Positions 20,801-29,392 of a stretch of DNA of 64,000 nt are shown here, in pieces. A program made the translations under genes and the position numbers. The DNA comes from Colwellia demingiae (GTDB lineage Bacteria > Pseudomonadota > Gammaproteobacteria > Enterobacterales > Alteromonadaceae). Each line of letters begins with the position of its first letter. The first letter of the stretch is position 1. Under the pieces are notes generated by a model. It did not search any database. It saw only the letters and a list, made by a program, of their open reading frames with translations, and was not told where the DNA came from. Where the stretch lies: the NCBI RefSeq assembly GCF_007954275.1, contig NZ_VOLT01000004.1, positions 248,001 to 312,000 of the forward strand, given 5' to 3'.

Positions 20801-22643
20801 TGATGAAACCAAAGCTGATTACAGCTTTACCGTGGTGGCGAGTGATGGTGCTGGTAACAACAGCGAAAAAGCGGTCACGCTTGATATTACCGATCTTGAT
20901 GAAATCGCGCCGACGATCACCTCGGCGGCGACAGCAACCGCTATTGATGAAAACAGTGGTGCTGGTCAAGTGGTGTACACGGTCACGTCAACCGATAGCG
21001 GCGATATTACCATGGGCACAACAGCTTACCGGTTAAAAACCGGTGAAGATGCGGCATTATTTACCATCAACAGCAGTTCAGGAGAAGTGACCTTAACGGC
21101 AAATCCGGATGATGAAACTAAAGCCGATTACAGTTTTACTGTGGTGGCGAGTGATGGTGCTGGTAACAACAGCGAACAAGCGGTCACGCTTGATATTACC
21201 GATCTTGATGAAATCGCGCCGACGATCACCTCGGCGGCGACAGCAGCCGCTATTGATGAAAACAGTGGTGCTGGTCAAGTGGTGTACACGGTCACGTCAA
21301 CCGATAGCGGTGATATTGCCTCGGGCGCAACAGTTTATAGCTTAAAGAGCGGTGATGATGCGGCACTATTTACCATCAATAGCAGTACAGGAGCAGTGAC
21401 CTTAACGGCTAATCCGGATGATGAAACCAAAGCTGATTATAGCTTTACCGTGGTGGCGAGTGATGGTGCTGGTAACAACAGCGAACAAGCGGTCACGCTT
21501 GATATTACCGATCTTGATGAAATCGCGCCGACGATCACCTCGGCGGCGATAGCAGCCGCTATTGATGAAAACAGTGGTGCTGGTCAAGTGGTGTACACGG
21601 TCACGTCAACCGATAGCGGTGATATTGCCTCGGGCGCAACAGTTTATAGCTTAAAGAGCGGTGATGATGCGGCACTATTTACCATCAACAGCAGTACAGG
21701 AGCAGTGACGTTAACGGCAAACCCGGATGATGAAATCAAAGCCGATTACAGCTTTATCGTGGTGGCGACCGATGCCGGCAATAACAGTAGTGAACAAGTC
21801 GTCACGCTTGATATTAATGATCTGGATGAGGTCGCACCGATTATTAACAGTGTTGTATTAAGTGATACAGACTTAGCTAAAAGTGAAACGGCGACCTTAA
21901 CAATTACTTTTAGTGAGGCGGTAACCAATTTTACTAACGACGACATTGATTTAACGGGTGCAAACGGCACACTGTCGGCAATTAGTACAAGTGATAGCGG
22001 CGTGACATGGACCGGTACATTTACACCAACAGACGGGATCACAGATACGAGCAATACTATAACCGTAGTCAATACGGGGATAGCTGATTTAGCAGGAAAT
22101 GTGCCAACAGACGCCGTTACATCAGATAACTTCGCTATAGATACTACAGTGGTGGTCAATGAAGCTGTCGTGGTGTTTGATTTAGTCGGAGGGACTTCAT
22201 CGGACCATTCAAGCCGAACATTCGATAGTAATACAACTTATACGATCTATATTAAGGTCGATTCGAGTGTTAGTACTTTACTCACTAATGAAAACAGTGC
22301 AAATGGGACATGGGGTTTATGGTCGGGGGCGGATAATTTGGGCAGCGATGACCGAGTGATAATCGCCGGGAATGGCTTGGATTTAAAAGGTGGAGCGGGT
22401 AACTTACCGGTGGCTTCAGTATCAGAAACGGTTAATGCATTAAATCTATGGACTACTGGTTCAACGACAGTCGTGGTTATTAATCAAGCGGGGATGTTGT
22501 TTCGTAATGTAGACGGAGAAAACGACACTTTTGATATTTGGACCGGAACAGTACTGAATATGCAGCTAGATGCTGGGGCAGGCAGCGACTTATACACTAA
22601 TACCATGCCAGTAGGCATAATGACCAGCCAAGGTCTCGCGTAG
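14826..22643 (+). CDS. Giant cadherin-repeat adhesin, BapA/LapF-like type I secretion substrate
   Basis: The 2605-residue protein is acidic and nearly free of cysteine. Residues 1-85 resemble the prefix domain of BapA-type adhesins (LVLKRKDDDLEVEVEG). A hydrophobic stretch LSPLTWGVGLFGASVLVSVA is near 122-142. A unique region to 488 follows, then 18 cadherin-like repeats (489-2335), one Ig-like domain (about 2336-2440, FSEAVTNFTNDDIDLTG) and a C-terminal module of about 165 residues. There is no Sec signal, and TolC, ABC and HlyD genes lie downstream. I see no LapG-type AAG cleavage site near the N-terminus and no RTX array, only one GAGSDLY. AAAGGG lies 7-12 bases before the ATG. Likely a surface adhesin for biofilm or particle attachment. 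Confidence 0.88.
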   Translation: MIKLTLLVELANGERQTFSLVELQILTALNGAIYTVVKEGTQQAPQELVLKRKDDDLEVEVEGVTVAKVEGFYSESMTANFSADGSFTPAEGMSVSSTDKPVIIEGNEPIVRKSQEDNDFLGLSPLTWGVGLFGASVLVSVALDGDDEDYPSYQVTLNPVAGPFKSIATVTLYDKDGNELANKKHDFSDGPVVFTIDNGYQGPLLAKVVDSNGSEGDYLDETTGKLVSLGDSSLRAMGHTDGFGDVIMSITPLTELASRQAGISEDNKVTTENVAVNADVSKLFDVEDILAPVTTILDADYDSSDGLNAAEQYGNILALLSGTENALASLNGGDSTSTLSIDVTINKIRTEIETQANGELAFTKSGFELLQDGVEAFEAGVNAEKADLAAALIKPPIIDAAQGSVNKVESEAGVAVQVANVKIGDSVVIQWGNQFHIVEISGAELLDGVATILVPGSVINAGGEGRIEVTSHISEQVRSPATIINVDTINAVFDSGSLATDLNENSGTHQVVYQAVTNDENARYSLTGDDAALFAINSITGTVILTANPDDESKADYRFTVVASDLAGNSSEQVVTLDITDLDEVAPMITSAATASSIHENSGASQVVYTITSTDSDDVSVGTTAYRLKAGDDAALFTINSGTGVVTLTANPDDETKADYNFTVVASDAAGNSSEQAVLLDITDLDDVAPRITSVVTPIALDENSGAGQVVYMVTSTDSDDVSTGATVYSLKAGDDAALFTINSITGAVILTANPDDETKADYNFTVVATDTAGNSSEQAITLDIIDLDEVAPTITSATIATALDENSGAGQVVYTVTSTDSDDIATGATAYSLKAGDDAALFTINSSTGAVILTADPDNESKADYSFTVIATDTAGNSSEQAITLDITDLDDVAPTITSAATATALDENSGAGQVVYTVTSTDSGDIATGATAYGLKTGDDAALFTINSSTGVVTLTANPDDETKADYNFTVVATDTAGNSSEQAITFDITDLDEVAPTITSASSATALDENSGAGQVVYTVTSTDSGDIASGATAYSLKTGEDATLFTINSSSGAVTLTANPDDETKANYSFTVVASDAAGNSSEQAITLDINDLDEVAPTITSAATATALDENSGAGQVVYTVTSTDSGDIATGATTYSLKTGDDAALFTINSSTGAVTLTANPDDEAKADYNFRVVASDAAGNSSEQAITLDITDLDDVAPTITSAVTASALDENSGAGQVVYTVTSTDSGDITTGATAYSLKTGDDAALFTINSNTGEVTLTANPDDETKANYNFTVVASDAAGNSSEQAITLDITDLDEVAPTITSASSATGIDENSGASQVVYTVTSTDSGDIATGATAYSLKAGDDAALFTINSSTGAVTLTANPDDETKADYSFTVVASDAAGNSSEQGITLDITDLDEVAPTITSASSATAIDENSGAGQVVYTVTSTDSGDIATGATAYSLKTGDDAALFTINSSTGAVTLTANPDDETKADYNFTVVATDTAGNSSEQAITLDITDLDEVGPTITSASSATALDENSGAGQEVYTVTSTDSGDIATGAPTYSLKAGDDAVLFTINSSTGVVILTANPDDEIRQDYNFTVVATDGAGNSSEKAITLDITDLDEVAPTITSASSATALDENSGAGQVVYTITSTDNGDIASGATVYSLKNGDDAALFTINSSSGAVTLTANPDDETKADYNFTVVASDSAGNSTEQAITLDITDLDDVAPTITSAATATAIDENSGAGQVVYTVTSTDSGDIASGATVYSLKSGDDAALFTINSTTGAVTLTANPDDETKADYSFIVVASDSAGNSSEQAITLDITDLDEVGPTITSASSAIALDENSGAGQVVYTVTSTDSGDITTGTTAYSLKTGDDAALFTINSGTGVVTLTANPNDETKADYNFTVVATDGVGNSSEQAITLDITDLDEVAPTITSASSATALDENSGAGQVVYTITSTDNGDITTGATVYSLKTGEDAALFTINSSTGAVTLTANPDDETKADYSFTVVASDGAGNNSEKAVTLDITDLDEIAPTITSAATATAIDENSGAGQVVYTVTSTDSGDITMGTTAYRLKTGEDAALFTINSSSGEVTLTANPDDETKADYSFTVVASDGAGNNSEQAVTLDITDLDEIAPTITSAATAAAIDENSGAGQVVYTVTSTDSGDIASGATVYSLKSGDDAALFTINSSTGAVTLTANPDDETKADYSFTVVASDGAGNNSEQAVTLDITDLDEIAPTITSAAIAAAIDENSGAGQVVYTVTSTDSGDIASGATVYSLKSGDDAALFTINSSTGAVTLTANPDDEIKADYSFIVVATDAGNNSSEQVVTLDINDLDEVAPIINSVVLSDTDLAKSETATLTITFSEAVTNFTNDDIDLTGANGTLSAISTSDSGVTWTGTFTPTDGITDTSNTITVVNTGIADLAGNVPTDAVTSDNFAIDTTVVVNEAVVVFDLVGGTSSDHSSRTFDSNTTYTIYIKVDSSVSTLLTNENSANGTWGLWSGADNLGSDDRVIIAGNGLDLKGGAGNLPVASVSETVNALNLWTTGSTTVVVINQAGMLFRNVDGENDTFDIWTGTVLNMQLDAGAGSDLYTNTMPVGIMTSQGLA
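16290..21830 (+). repeat. 18-copy tandem array: one 288-bp and seventeen 309-bp cadherin-like repeats
   Basis: The first unit (16290-16577) is diverged and 96 codons long. From 16578 each unit is exactly 103 codons and starts at 16578 + 309n, with no length change through 21830. Each unit has IDENSGAGQVVYTVTSTDSG, then GDDAALFTINSSTGAVTLTA, PDDETKADY, FTVVASDAAGNSSEQ and ends LDITDLDE. These match cadherin-type strands and calcium-binding linkers. Units 16-18 are almost identical at DNA level, a sign of recent duplication or gene conversion. The array is visibly GC-richer than its neighbours. Confidence 0.95.
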
Positions 22644-22951
22644 CGCTCCATCGGTAAAGCTTGTCAGTTACCATTGTTAACAACACTGATCATAATCTGT
22701 CGCCAACGACATTGTTCGTTGGCTTGATAAACAGCGTTGTTTAGCGTGTTCGTAACGCTGACATATTTTTGTTATATCATGTTTTAGGCTCTGGGCGGCG
22801 GCATAAAACCTTTGTTCATTCATTTGATAACTTAGCCAATCAAAGCCTTTATAAATTCGTCCTATAAAGATTTTATTGGGATACTGCTTAAAACAAAAGT
22901 GAATAAACCTTGATTCAGTTAGAAATTAACTGATAACAACATAAAGAAGTA
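22644..22951 (+). other. Gap between adhesin and sulfotransferase genes
   Basis: A hairpin at 22702-22723 (GCCAACGA / TCGTTGGC, 6-base loop) may stop or stabilise adhesin mRNA, although no T-run follows. No gene is seen in these 308 bases. The size leaves room for a separate promoter for the sulfotransferase-secretion genes. Confidence 0.4.
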
Positions 22952-25612
22952 GTGATGAATGAATTAATTCTGTTGCGACAACTTGCTGAAAATCAACAAT
23001 ACCCTAGTTTGCTCGAATTGGCGCAATCACTTTGGTATGACAGCGGCAACCCGGCAGTATTACCCTTGTTAGCGACAGCAAACGCCCATATGGGATTGAA
23101 AGAAAATACCCAAGCCTTATACCAACAATCGCTTGAACATTTTGACGTGCTTGACGCCGATGCCCGTTGTGATTTGGCGGTGGTGTTAATTGTGATGCAG
23201 CGTATAGATGACGCCATTAAAATGTTAAGTGATGTCTTGGTGGAACAAGCCAACCATGCATTAGCGCTGGCACGCTTAGCGTATTGTTATTTAGCTTCTG
23301 GCCGCTTAACTGAGGCGCAACACTTTTTTAAAAAATCATTAATAATTACTCCTGAGCGCTTTGTCGTACACCGCAATTTAGTGGCCGTATATATTGCACA
23401 AAATGAGCTCAGTCAGGCACAAAAACAGCTCGATAGCGCAACAGAAGTGCTAGACAATAATCATGCGGTCAGTGATGCGCTTTATCAGCAGTATTGGTTG
23501 CAATTGAACACTACGCAATTACAACTATGGGTAGCGCAAGGCTTTTTTACCTCTGCTGAAGAATGGCTTTCTCAGTTAGGTATGCAACAACAAATGGGTG
23601 ACTGTGAAGAGGCCGTATTAGTACAATGCGTTAAAAGCTATAGCCAAGTGTTAGCGGAAAAAAATTTTCATCAACAAGCAACGGATATTTTACGTGAATA
23701 CTTAAAGCGCTATAACGATAACATAGAGCTCTTCATGGCACTTGCTGAACTAGCACAATTACAAGGGCACTTTATGCAGGCCATTAACTTACTGCAGAAA
23801 GCGTTAAAAAAGGATGAAGGAAATAGTGCCCTTTGGGTGCAGCTATCAACAGCCTGTTTGTACCGTTTTGATAAAAAGGCACGCAAAGCGGCAGTGCGTG
23901 CGGTCAGTTTGGCAGAAACGCTAGAGGTTACAGATCAACAATCCTTAGTGCTGGTTAAAATGAAACAAGCCCAGGCAAATAATGCCTTAGCGCAAGTAGA
24001 AAGCCAAGGGCAAAATTTTGAAGTTTCAGAGCAGCTCTATCGTGGTATTTTAGCTGAGAACAGCCAATTTTTACCGGCGCTGCTAGGCTTAGGTCAGCAA
24101 CAAATGCAGCAGGGGCATATTGATGAAGCCGTAGTCTTGTTTGAACGTGTTAAAGACATTGACCCACTACAAGGTTATTCGGCTCTAATTAATGTTCGGC
24201 GTTTTCCTGATGATGTAGGTACCTTAGATAAAATGGCTATTGCGGCCAACAAGCCCAGCATGGAGGGCTCGCTGCGCGCCGGTATTTTGTTCCAATTAGC
24301 GGCCGCGTGGGAAAAAAAGGAAGACTATGGTAAAGCTTTTATTTTTGCTGAACAGGCCAATAATGCCAGTAAAAAACTTTTATCATACAATGCTCAAAAA
24401 CACCGAGAAGACTGTGCGCGATTACGTGCTTGTTTTAACAAAACCTTGTATCAGCATAGGCCTAACTACGGCATTGGATCATCAATGCCGGTATATGTGT
24501 TAGGCATGCCTCGTTCGGGCACTACCTTGATTGAACAAATTTTATCCGGGCACAGTGATATTTTTGGTGCCGGTGAGTTAGGGGTTATTCCGCAAGTTGT
24601 ACAGGGGATAAATCGCTGGGAACGCCACACTGGCTCTGGTCGACAATACCCGGATTGTATTGACGATTTTAATGCCTATGCCATCGCAGGTATTGCCAAT
24701 AATGTGCTAAAAGAATTACAAGAGCTCGCTGCAGAAGCTAAGCCAGAGTCGAAATATGTGGTGGATAAAATGCCACATAACTTTGAAAATATTGGCTTAA
24801 TTAAATTTCTATTCCCCAATGCTAAAATCATTTCAGTATGTCGCGACCCACGCGACATAGCTATGTCTAATTATTTTACCGATTATCAAGCCAAACATGG
24901 CGGAATGGGCTTTGCTTATGATCTAGAGCATATTGGAGAACAGTTAGCCGACCATAATCTGTTAATGCATCACTGGCAGCAAACTTTTCCTGGTGAAATT
25001 CTAGAAATTAATTATGAAGATGTCGTTGATAACTTAGAGGGTAGCGCCCGTAAAATGTTGAATTATATTGGCGTAGATTGGCAACCCAGAGTGCTTAAAT
25101 TTAATGAGTTAGTGCGTACAGTTAAAACGGCCAGTGTTTGGCAGGTACGCCAACATATTTATAAAACATCAAAAGCGAAGTGGCAGCATTATCAAACCCA
25201 GTTAACACCATTAATTAAAGGCACTAATACAAAAATAGTATCAAACCCTATTACTGATTTGTTCACCTTGCCAGAGCCCGGTTTTTTAACTGACGGTGTC
25301 GCACTATACAAAGAGGGTAAGCTTGATGAAGCTGAAATGTGCTTTAAAAAGATGTTACATCATAACCCTGAGCATGCAGCGTGTCATTATATGGTCGGGC
25401 TGGTTTATTTATCTAAAAACCATGCTCAAGATGGTATTCGCCACTTTGAAAAAGCAGTTGCTAGCTGTCCTTGGCAAAAAGAATGGCGACAAAACTTATT
25501 GAAAGCGTATGAGCAAGAAGGTGAAACAAATAAAATAGCGGCGTTTAATAAAAGTTACCAACGAACGGCTACCAGTGATGCTTTTACAACGAAGACTACA
25601 GTTTTTTTATAA
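22952..25612 (+). CDS. TPR-repeat sulfotransferase linked to type I secretion
   Basis: The 886-residue protein has TPR repeats over about 1-470 and a PAPS-dependent sulfotransferase domain over about 500-760. One or two further TPR units are at 775-860 (ALYKEGKLDEAEMCFKKMLH). The 5'-phosphosulfate loop GMPRSGTTLIEQIL (PRSGTT at 520-525) and the 3'-phosphate site CRDPRD (630-635) are both intact. The domain resembles the tyrosylprotein/TPST-like group. There is no signal peptide, so it should work in the cytoplasm, before export. The gene lies between the adhesin and the exporter genes. RaxST in Xanthomonas, also next to type I secretion genes, sulfates a tyrosine of the exported RaxX. The substrate here is unknown; the adhesin is the obvious candidate. 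Confidence 0.9.
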   Translation: MMNELILLRQLAENQQYPSLLELAQSLWYDSGNPAVLPLLATANAHMGLKENTQALYQQSLEHFDVLDADARCDLAVVLIVMQRIDDAIKMLSDVLVEQANHALALARLAYCYLASGRLTEAQHFFKKSLIITPERFVVHRNLVAVYIAQNELSQAQKQLDSATEVLDNNHAVSDALYQQYWLQLNTTQLQLWVAQGFFTSAEEWLSQLGMQQQMGDCEEAVLVQCVKSYSQVLAEKNFHQQATDILREYLKRYNDNIELFMALAELAQLQGHFMQAINLLQKALKKDEGNSALWVQLSTACLYRFDKKARKAAVRAVSLAETLEVTDQQSLVLVKMKQAQANNALAQVESQGQNFEVSEQLYRGILAENSQFLPALLGLGQQQMQQGHIDEAVVLFERVKDIDPLQGYSALINVRRFPDDVGTLDKMAIAANKPSMEGSLRAGILFQLAAAWEKKEDYGKAFIFAEQANNASKKLLSYNAQKHREDCARLRACFNKTLYQHRPNYGIGSSMPVYVLGMPRSGTTLIEQILSGHSDIFGAGELGVIPQVVQGINRWERHTGSGRQYPDCIDDFNAYAIAGIANNVLKELQELAAEAKPESKYVVDKMPHNFENIGLIKFLFPNAKIISVCRDPRDIAMSNYFTDYQAKHGGMGFAYDLEHIGEQLADHNLLMHHWQQTFPGEILEINYEDVVDNLEGSARKMLNYIGVDWQPRVLKFNELVRTVKTASVWQVRQHIYKTSKAKWQHYQTQLTPLIKGTNTKIVSNPITDLFTLPEPGFLTDGVALYKEGKLDEAEMCFKKMLHHNPEHAACHYMVGLVYLSKNHAQDGIRHFEKAVASCPWQKEWRQNLLKAYEQEGETNKIAAFNKSYQRTATSDAFTTKTTVFL

Positions 25613-25683
25613 AAAATAGCATAACCACGCTTTGCTATTCACACCATAAAGTGTTTGTTAATCGAACAGAGGCTTAATATTTA

Positions 25684-27102
25684 ATGCAAAAAAAAATGCA
25701 GAAAATAAGGACAATTAATACCAAGCTGAGATGTAGGTATTCTTTATCTATGCCTAGCTTGTTATTAATCACGCTATCGTTAATCGCAATGGTATCAATG
25801 GCAATAGAGGCAACAGAATTTCAGGCTCAGCATACCCCTAATATAGAGGACAATAGTTCGACTATGTCATCAGTTACGCTATTAAAACAGGATGATTTTA
25901 CACAGCTTAAAAAGCCAACGTTACCACGTGATTTTTTAAACGCGTTACAAGCGGTCATGATTCATAACCCTGCATTAAAAGGCCAACAAGCGGCTCTTAA
26001 TTCGTATGAGTCGAATATTGACAGTGCAAAAGCGAGGCGATATCCCACTTTATCTGCGCAGGCCAATAATTTAAATAATAATGCAGACCAAGGCACACTA
26101 AGGTTAAATCAACCACTGTGGGCCTTTGGTAAAATAGATACGGCGATTGATGAAGCGACCGCCAATTATACCGCTGAGCAATGGGGCTTAATACAAACAC
26201 AGCGTGAGTTGATAAGCGATACCGCAAAAATTTACGCCAAAATACAAGGGATTAAGCTACGTATTATCGTGGCAAAACAAAATATTACAGAACATGAAAA
26301 CTTACATGGTCGTATTTCTCGTCGTCAACAGGGCCAGTTAGCCTCTAATGCAGATACCCGATTAGCTTACTCGCGTTTACTGCAAGCGCGTTCAAGATTA
26401 CAACGTATTTTGGGCGAGGAGTTAGTGGCTCAAGCTGAGTTACAGGCATTAACACAAATCAGGGTTTCTAGCGAAGGCGCTATTGATGATCGTTTATTAG
26501 GTTTGCCTCAGCGCTCGGTGGTTAACAAATTAGTGATGAAAAATGATGCAAATGTTCGCTATAAGCGTGAGCAACTTAAGGTGGTACGTTTAAATTTAAA
26601 ACAGGAAAAAGTGGCATCACTGCCGACCATTTCTTTTCGTGTTGAGTATGATTTCTTTGATAACGACATAAGTGTCGACCAAACTAGGGCTGGCTTAGTA
26701 TTCGAAGGTAATATGGAAGGACTTGGCTTAGTAAGCGTAGGGCGGGTGAACGCCGCTGCTGCGCGTTTAAATGCTGCAGACGAAGAGGTAAAGTCTGCCT
26801 TGAATGACATTAGGCGCCAAATCAATGTGTTAATGATTAATAGGGACGTGCAACACGATTTAATGCGTTCACAAAAAGATATAGTAGATGAAGTTGAAGC
26901 AACGATGGCATCGTTTTTACGCCAATATAATTCAGGACGTAAATCATGGGTAGAAGTACTTAATAACCAACGAGAGCTAACAGAGCTACGTTTACAACTT
27001 GTACAGATAGCCAGTGATTGGCAGCAGTTGTCGTTACAATTATTGACCTTAATGGGGATGTTGGATGACCCCGCGGGATTAAATACATATGAACAGCAGT
27101 AA
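25684..27102 (+). CDS. TolC-family outer-membrane channel of the type I secretion system
   Basis: The 472-residue protein has a long N-terminal signal region (hydrophobic core LLLITLSLIAMVSMA, cut near residue 42-45). It then has two internally repeated alpha-helical halves typical of the outer-membrane efflux family. These include RLNQPLWAFGKIDTAIDEA, the first-half strand region, and SFLRQYNSGRKSWVEVLNNQ near the end. It resembles the AggA/LapE subgroup devoted to adhesin export. It overlaps the ABC transporter gene by 14 bases, so the two are co-transcribed. Confidence 0.9.
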   Translation: MQKKMQKIRTINTKLRCRYSLSMPSLLLITLSLIAMVSMAIEATEFQAQHTPNIEDNSSTMSSVTLLKQDDFTQLKKPTLPRDFLNALQAVMIHNPALKGQQAALNSYESNIDSAKARRYPTLSAQANNLNNNADQGTLRLNQPLWAFGKIDTAIDEATANYTAEQWGLIQTQRELISDTAKIYAKIQGIKLRIIVAKQNITEHENLHGRISRRQQGQLASNADTRLAYSRLLQARSRLQRILGEELVAQAELQALTQIRVSSEGAIDDRLLGLPQRSVVNKLVMKNDANVRYKREQLKVVRLNLKQEKVASLPTISFRVEYDFFDNDISVDQTRAGLVFEGNMEGLGLVSVGRVNAAAARLNAADEEVKSALNDIRRQINVLMINRDVQHDLMRSQKDIVDEVEATMASFLRQYNSGRKSWVEVLNNQRELTELRLQLVQIASDWQQLSLQLLTLMGMLDDPAGLNTYEQQ

Positions 27103-29392
27103 TACTGTAGAACAGCCAACTGTAGCAAAAGCAGCCACACAAGCGGCTGCACCCAATACAGTAGATGAATTAACATTAGAGCAGGCTTTATTACATCAAG
27201 CGCTACCAGCTAATGTATTAAAAAATTTATTGGATAAGTTAGCTCTTTCGGTGCAAGCAGGTGCTTTAGTTGACGCTTGTCAGCAGGCTCAAACGCAACT
27301 GCCACAAGCGCCGGTAATTAAACGACTGTACTTTGTTTTTAATACATTAAAATTAAAAGGTATACAGGCAGCTCAAGTAAGGTGGGCGCGTTTTGACCAA
27401 CGTCGATTACCGGCCATGCTTTTTACGCACTCGGGCTGGGTATTGGTTGAACATGCAAAAGATAATAAGTTATTAGTGACGAATGAGGCAGGTGAGTGCG
27501 AGCAACGTACACACGATCAACTCGAAGCGGGCATTGTCTTGTGGCTTCGCGTCGAAAAAAAACGTGAGCAAACCTCCATTTTTTCATTAAAGGGCAATAT
27601 TGCCGCTCGACTTGTGTTTAGTGAAATGTTTAAAAGCCGTCGTTGGCTCATCGATATTATTGTTGCCACGGTTATTATTAATATTTTGGCGGTATCGACC
27701 GCTATTTTTGCAATGCAAGTTTATGATCGAGTGGTTCCAACCTTAGCGTATGCCACTCTAACTACCTTAGTCATGGGGATGTTTATTGTGGTTGTACTTG
27801 ATTGGTTTTTAAAAACAATCCGTGCACGTACCTTAGACAGTGTGAGTTGTGCGGTAGATAAAGCGGTGTCACAACAAGTGTTTGACCATGTGATGCACTT
27901 GCAGTTAGATGAGCGTCCTCGTAGTTTGGGTACACTGGCCGCGCAAGTGGGTGGTTTAGATTCGGTTAGACAATTTTTTAGCTCTGGGGTTGTTTTTGCT
28001 TTAGTAGACCTACCTTTTGCCTTATTTTTTATTGCTATGATTGCACTCATTGGCGGCCATATTGGCTGGGTTTATCTGATGTTATTACCTGTAGCATTGA
28101 CTTTAGGTTGGGTCACACAAAGACGATTACGCCGATTACTTAAACAGCAAATGATGCGCTCTAATGAACGGCAAGGGTTATTAGTTGATGCCATTAAAGG
28201 CGCTGAATCTATTCGGGCGAATAATGCAACATGGCGCTTCTCAGCAAAATGGCAAGAGATAACGCAAACAATTTCGAGCTATAATATACGTCAAAAAGCG
28301 ATCAGCAATTTTGCCACTGTTAGTACCAGCAGTTTATCTACAGCTGCTTATATTAGTGCTATTGTTGTTGGTGTTGGCCAAATTGAAGCCGGTAATTTAA
28401 CCATGGGCGCGTTGATTGCTTGTAGTATTTTAGGTGGCCGTGTTATTGCCCCAGTTGCGCAAAGTGTGCAGTATTTTTCGCAGTGGCAAAATGTTGCGCA
28501 AGCCTTAGAAATGGTGAACCAGGTATTATTATTAAACACGGAGCGCCGCGTAGATCAAAACTTATTATTACCCGATGAGTTACCTAAAAAAATCAGTTTA
28601 GACGGAATAATGTTTTCCTACCCTGAATCGCCTATACGGCAATTAAATATTAATAAATTAATCTTTACGGCGGGGGAGCGTGTTGTATTACTTGGCGCGA
28701 TAGGATCAGGTAAATCTACCTTACTTAAAGTGCTAGCAGGCTTATATAAACCAGCGGAAGGCAGAATTAAACTGGGTCAGGCTGATTTATGGGAAATAGA
28801 GCCCAATATTGTCGCGGATCAGGTCAGTTATTTACCCCAAAGTGTGCATTTATTTAAGGGAACCTTACGTAGTAATTTAGCATTGTCTGGCGCGGTAAGT
28901 GACTCTCATTTGTTACAGGTATCTGAGCAACTTGGTATTGATAAAATTGCCGCTGATGATTCCTTAGGTATGGAATTAGCGATAAGTGAAGGCGGAGAAG
29001 GATTATCAGGCGGTCAGCGTCAGCTGGTTGGTCTTGGACGTACCTTTTTAGCACAACCTAAAGTATGGTTGTTGGATGAGCCTACGGCGACCTTAGATAA
29101 TGAATCGGAACAAAAAGTATTACAGGCATTACAAGACAATGTTAAAGCCGATGATATCTTAATTATTTCAACTCATCGCCCAGCTTTAGCGGCGAAGATC
29201 GCGAATCGCGTTATTGTGATGCAGCATGGTGAGATAATCAATGATGGGATACCGGAGGAGGTTCTGTCCAAAGTTATGTCTAATGTTACGAAAAATAAAG
29301 TAACTGTCTCAAACAGAGATGCGCCAACATTACGCACACCAAAAGGTTTTGTCGCGGCTAACGTGAGTCAAGGAGATAATCATGTTATTTGA
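27089..29392 (+). CDS. Type I secretion ABC transporter (permease-ATPase, LapB-like)
   Basis: The 767-residue protein has an N-terminal C39-peptidase-like domain (about 50-160) without the catalytic Cys-His pair. Such domains act as docking modules for RTX and adhesin substrates. Six membrane helices follow (about 185-460). The nucleotide-binding domain has Walker A GAIGSGKST (536-544), LSGGQRQ (639-645) and WLLDEPTATLD. It forms the inner-membrane motor of the secretion system with the flanking TolC and HlyD proteins. It overlaps tolC by 14 bases and the adaptor gene by 11. A TonB-type or Sec role is excluded by domain content. Confidence 0.95.
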   Translation: MNSSNTVEQPTVAKAATQAAAPNTVDELTLEQALLHQALPANVLKNLLDKLALSVQAGALVDACQQAQTQLPQAPVIKRLYFVFNTLKLKGIQAAQVRWARFDQRRLPAMLFTHSGWVLVEHAKDNKLLVTNEAGECEQRTHDQLEAGIVLWLRVEKKREQTSIFSLKGNIAARLVFSEMFKSRRWLIDIIVATVIINILAVSTAIFAMQVYDRVVPTLAYATLTTLVMGMFIVVVLDWFLKTIRARTLDSVSCAVDKAVSQQVFDHVMHLQLDERPRSLGTLAAQVGGLDSVRQFFSSGVVFALVDLPFALFFIAMIALIGGHIGWVYLMLLPVALTLGWVTQRRLRRLLKQQMMRSNERQGLLVDAIKGAESIRANNATWRFSAKWQEITQTISSYNIRQKAISNFATVSTSSLSTAAYISAIVVGVGQIEAGNLTMGALIACSILGGRVIAPVAQSVQYFSQWQNVAQALEMVNQVLLLNTERRVDQNLLLPDELPKKISLDGIMFSYPESPIRQLNINKLIFTAGERVVLLGAIGSGKSTLLKVLAGLYKPAEGRIKLGQADLWEIEPNIVADQVSYLPQSVHLFKGTLRSNLALSGAVSDSHLLQVSEQLGIDKIAADDSLGMELAISEGGEGLSGGQRQLVGLGRTFLAQPKVWLLDEPTATLDNESEQKVLQALQDNVKADDILIISTHRPALAAKIANRVIVMQHGEIINDGIPEEVLSKVMSNVTKNKVTVSNRDAPTLRTPKGFVAANVSQGDNHVI

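Noticed and set aside
16458-21587. A ladder of antisense and shifted-frame open frames of about 61-102 codons spaced by 309 bases
   Set aside because: They repeat with the adhesin unit length and mirror the repeat DNA; they have no ribosome sites or family match.
16290-21830. CRISPR-like array because of regular spacing
   Set aside because: The units are 309 bp, all coding, with no alternating short repeats and unique spacers; no cas genes are nearby.
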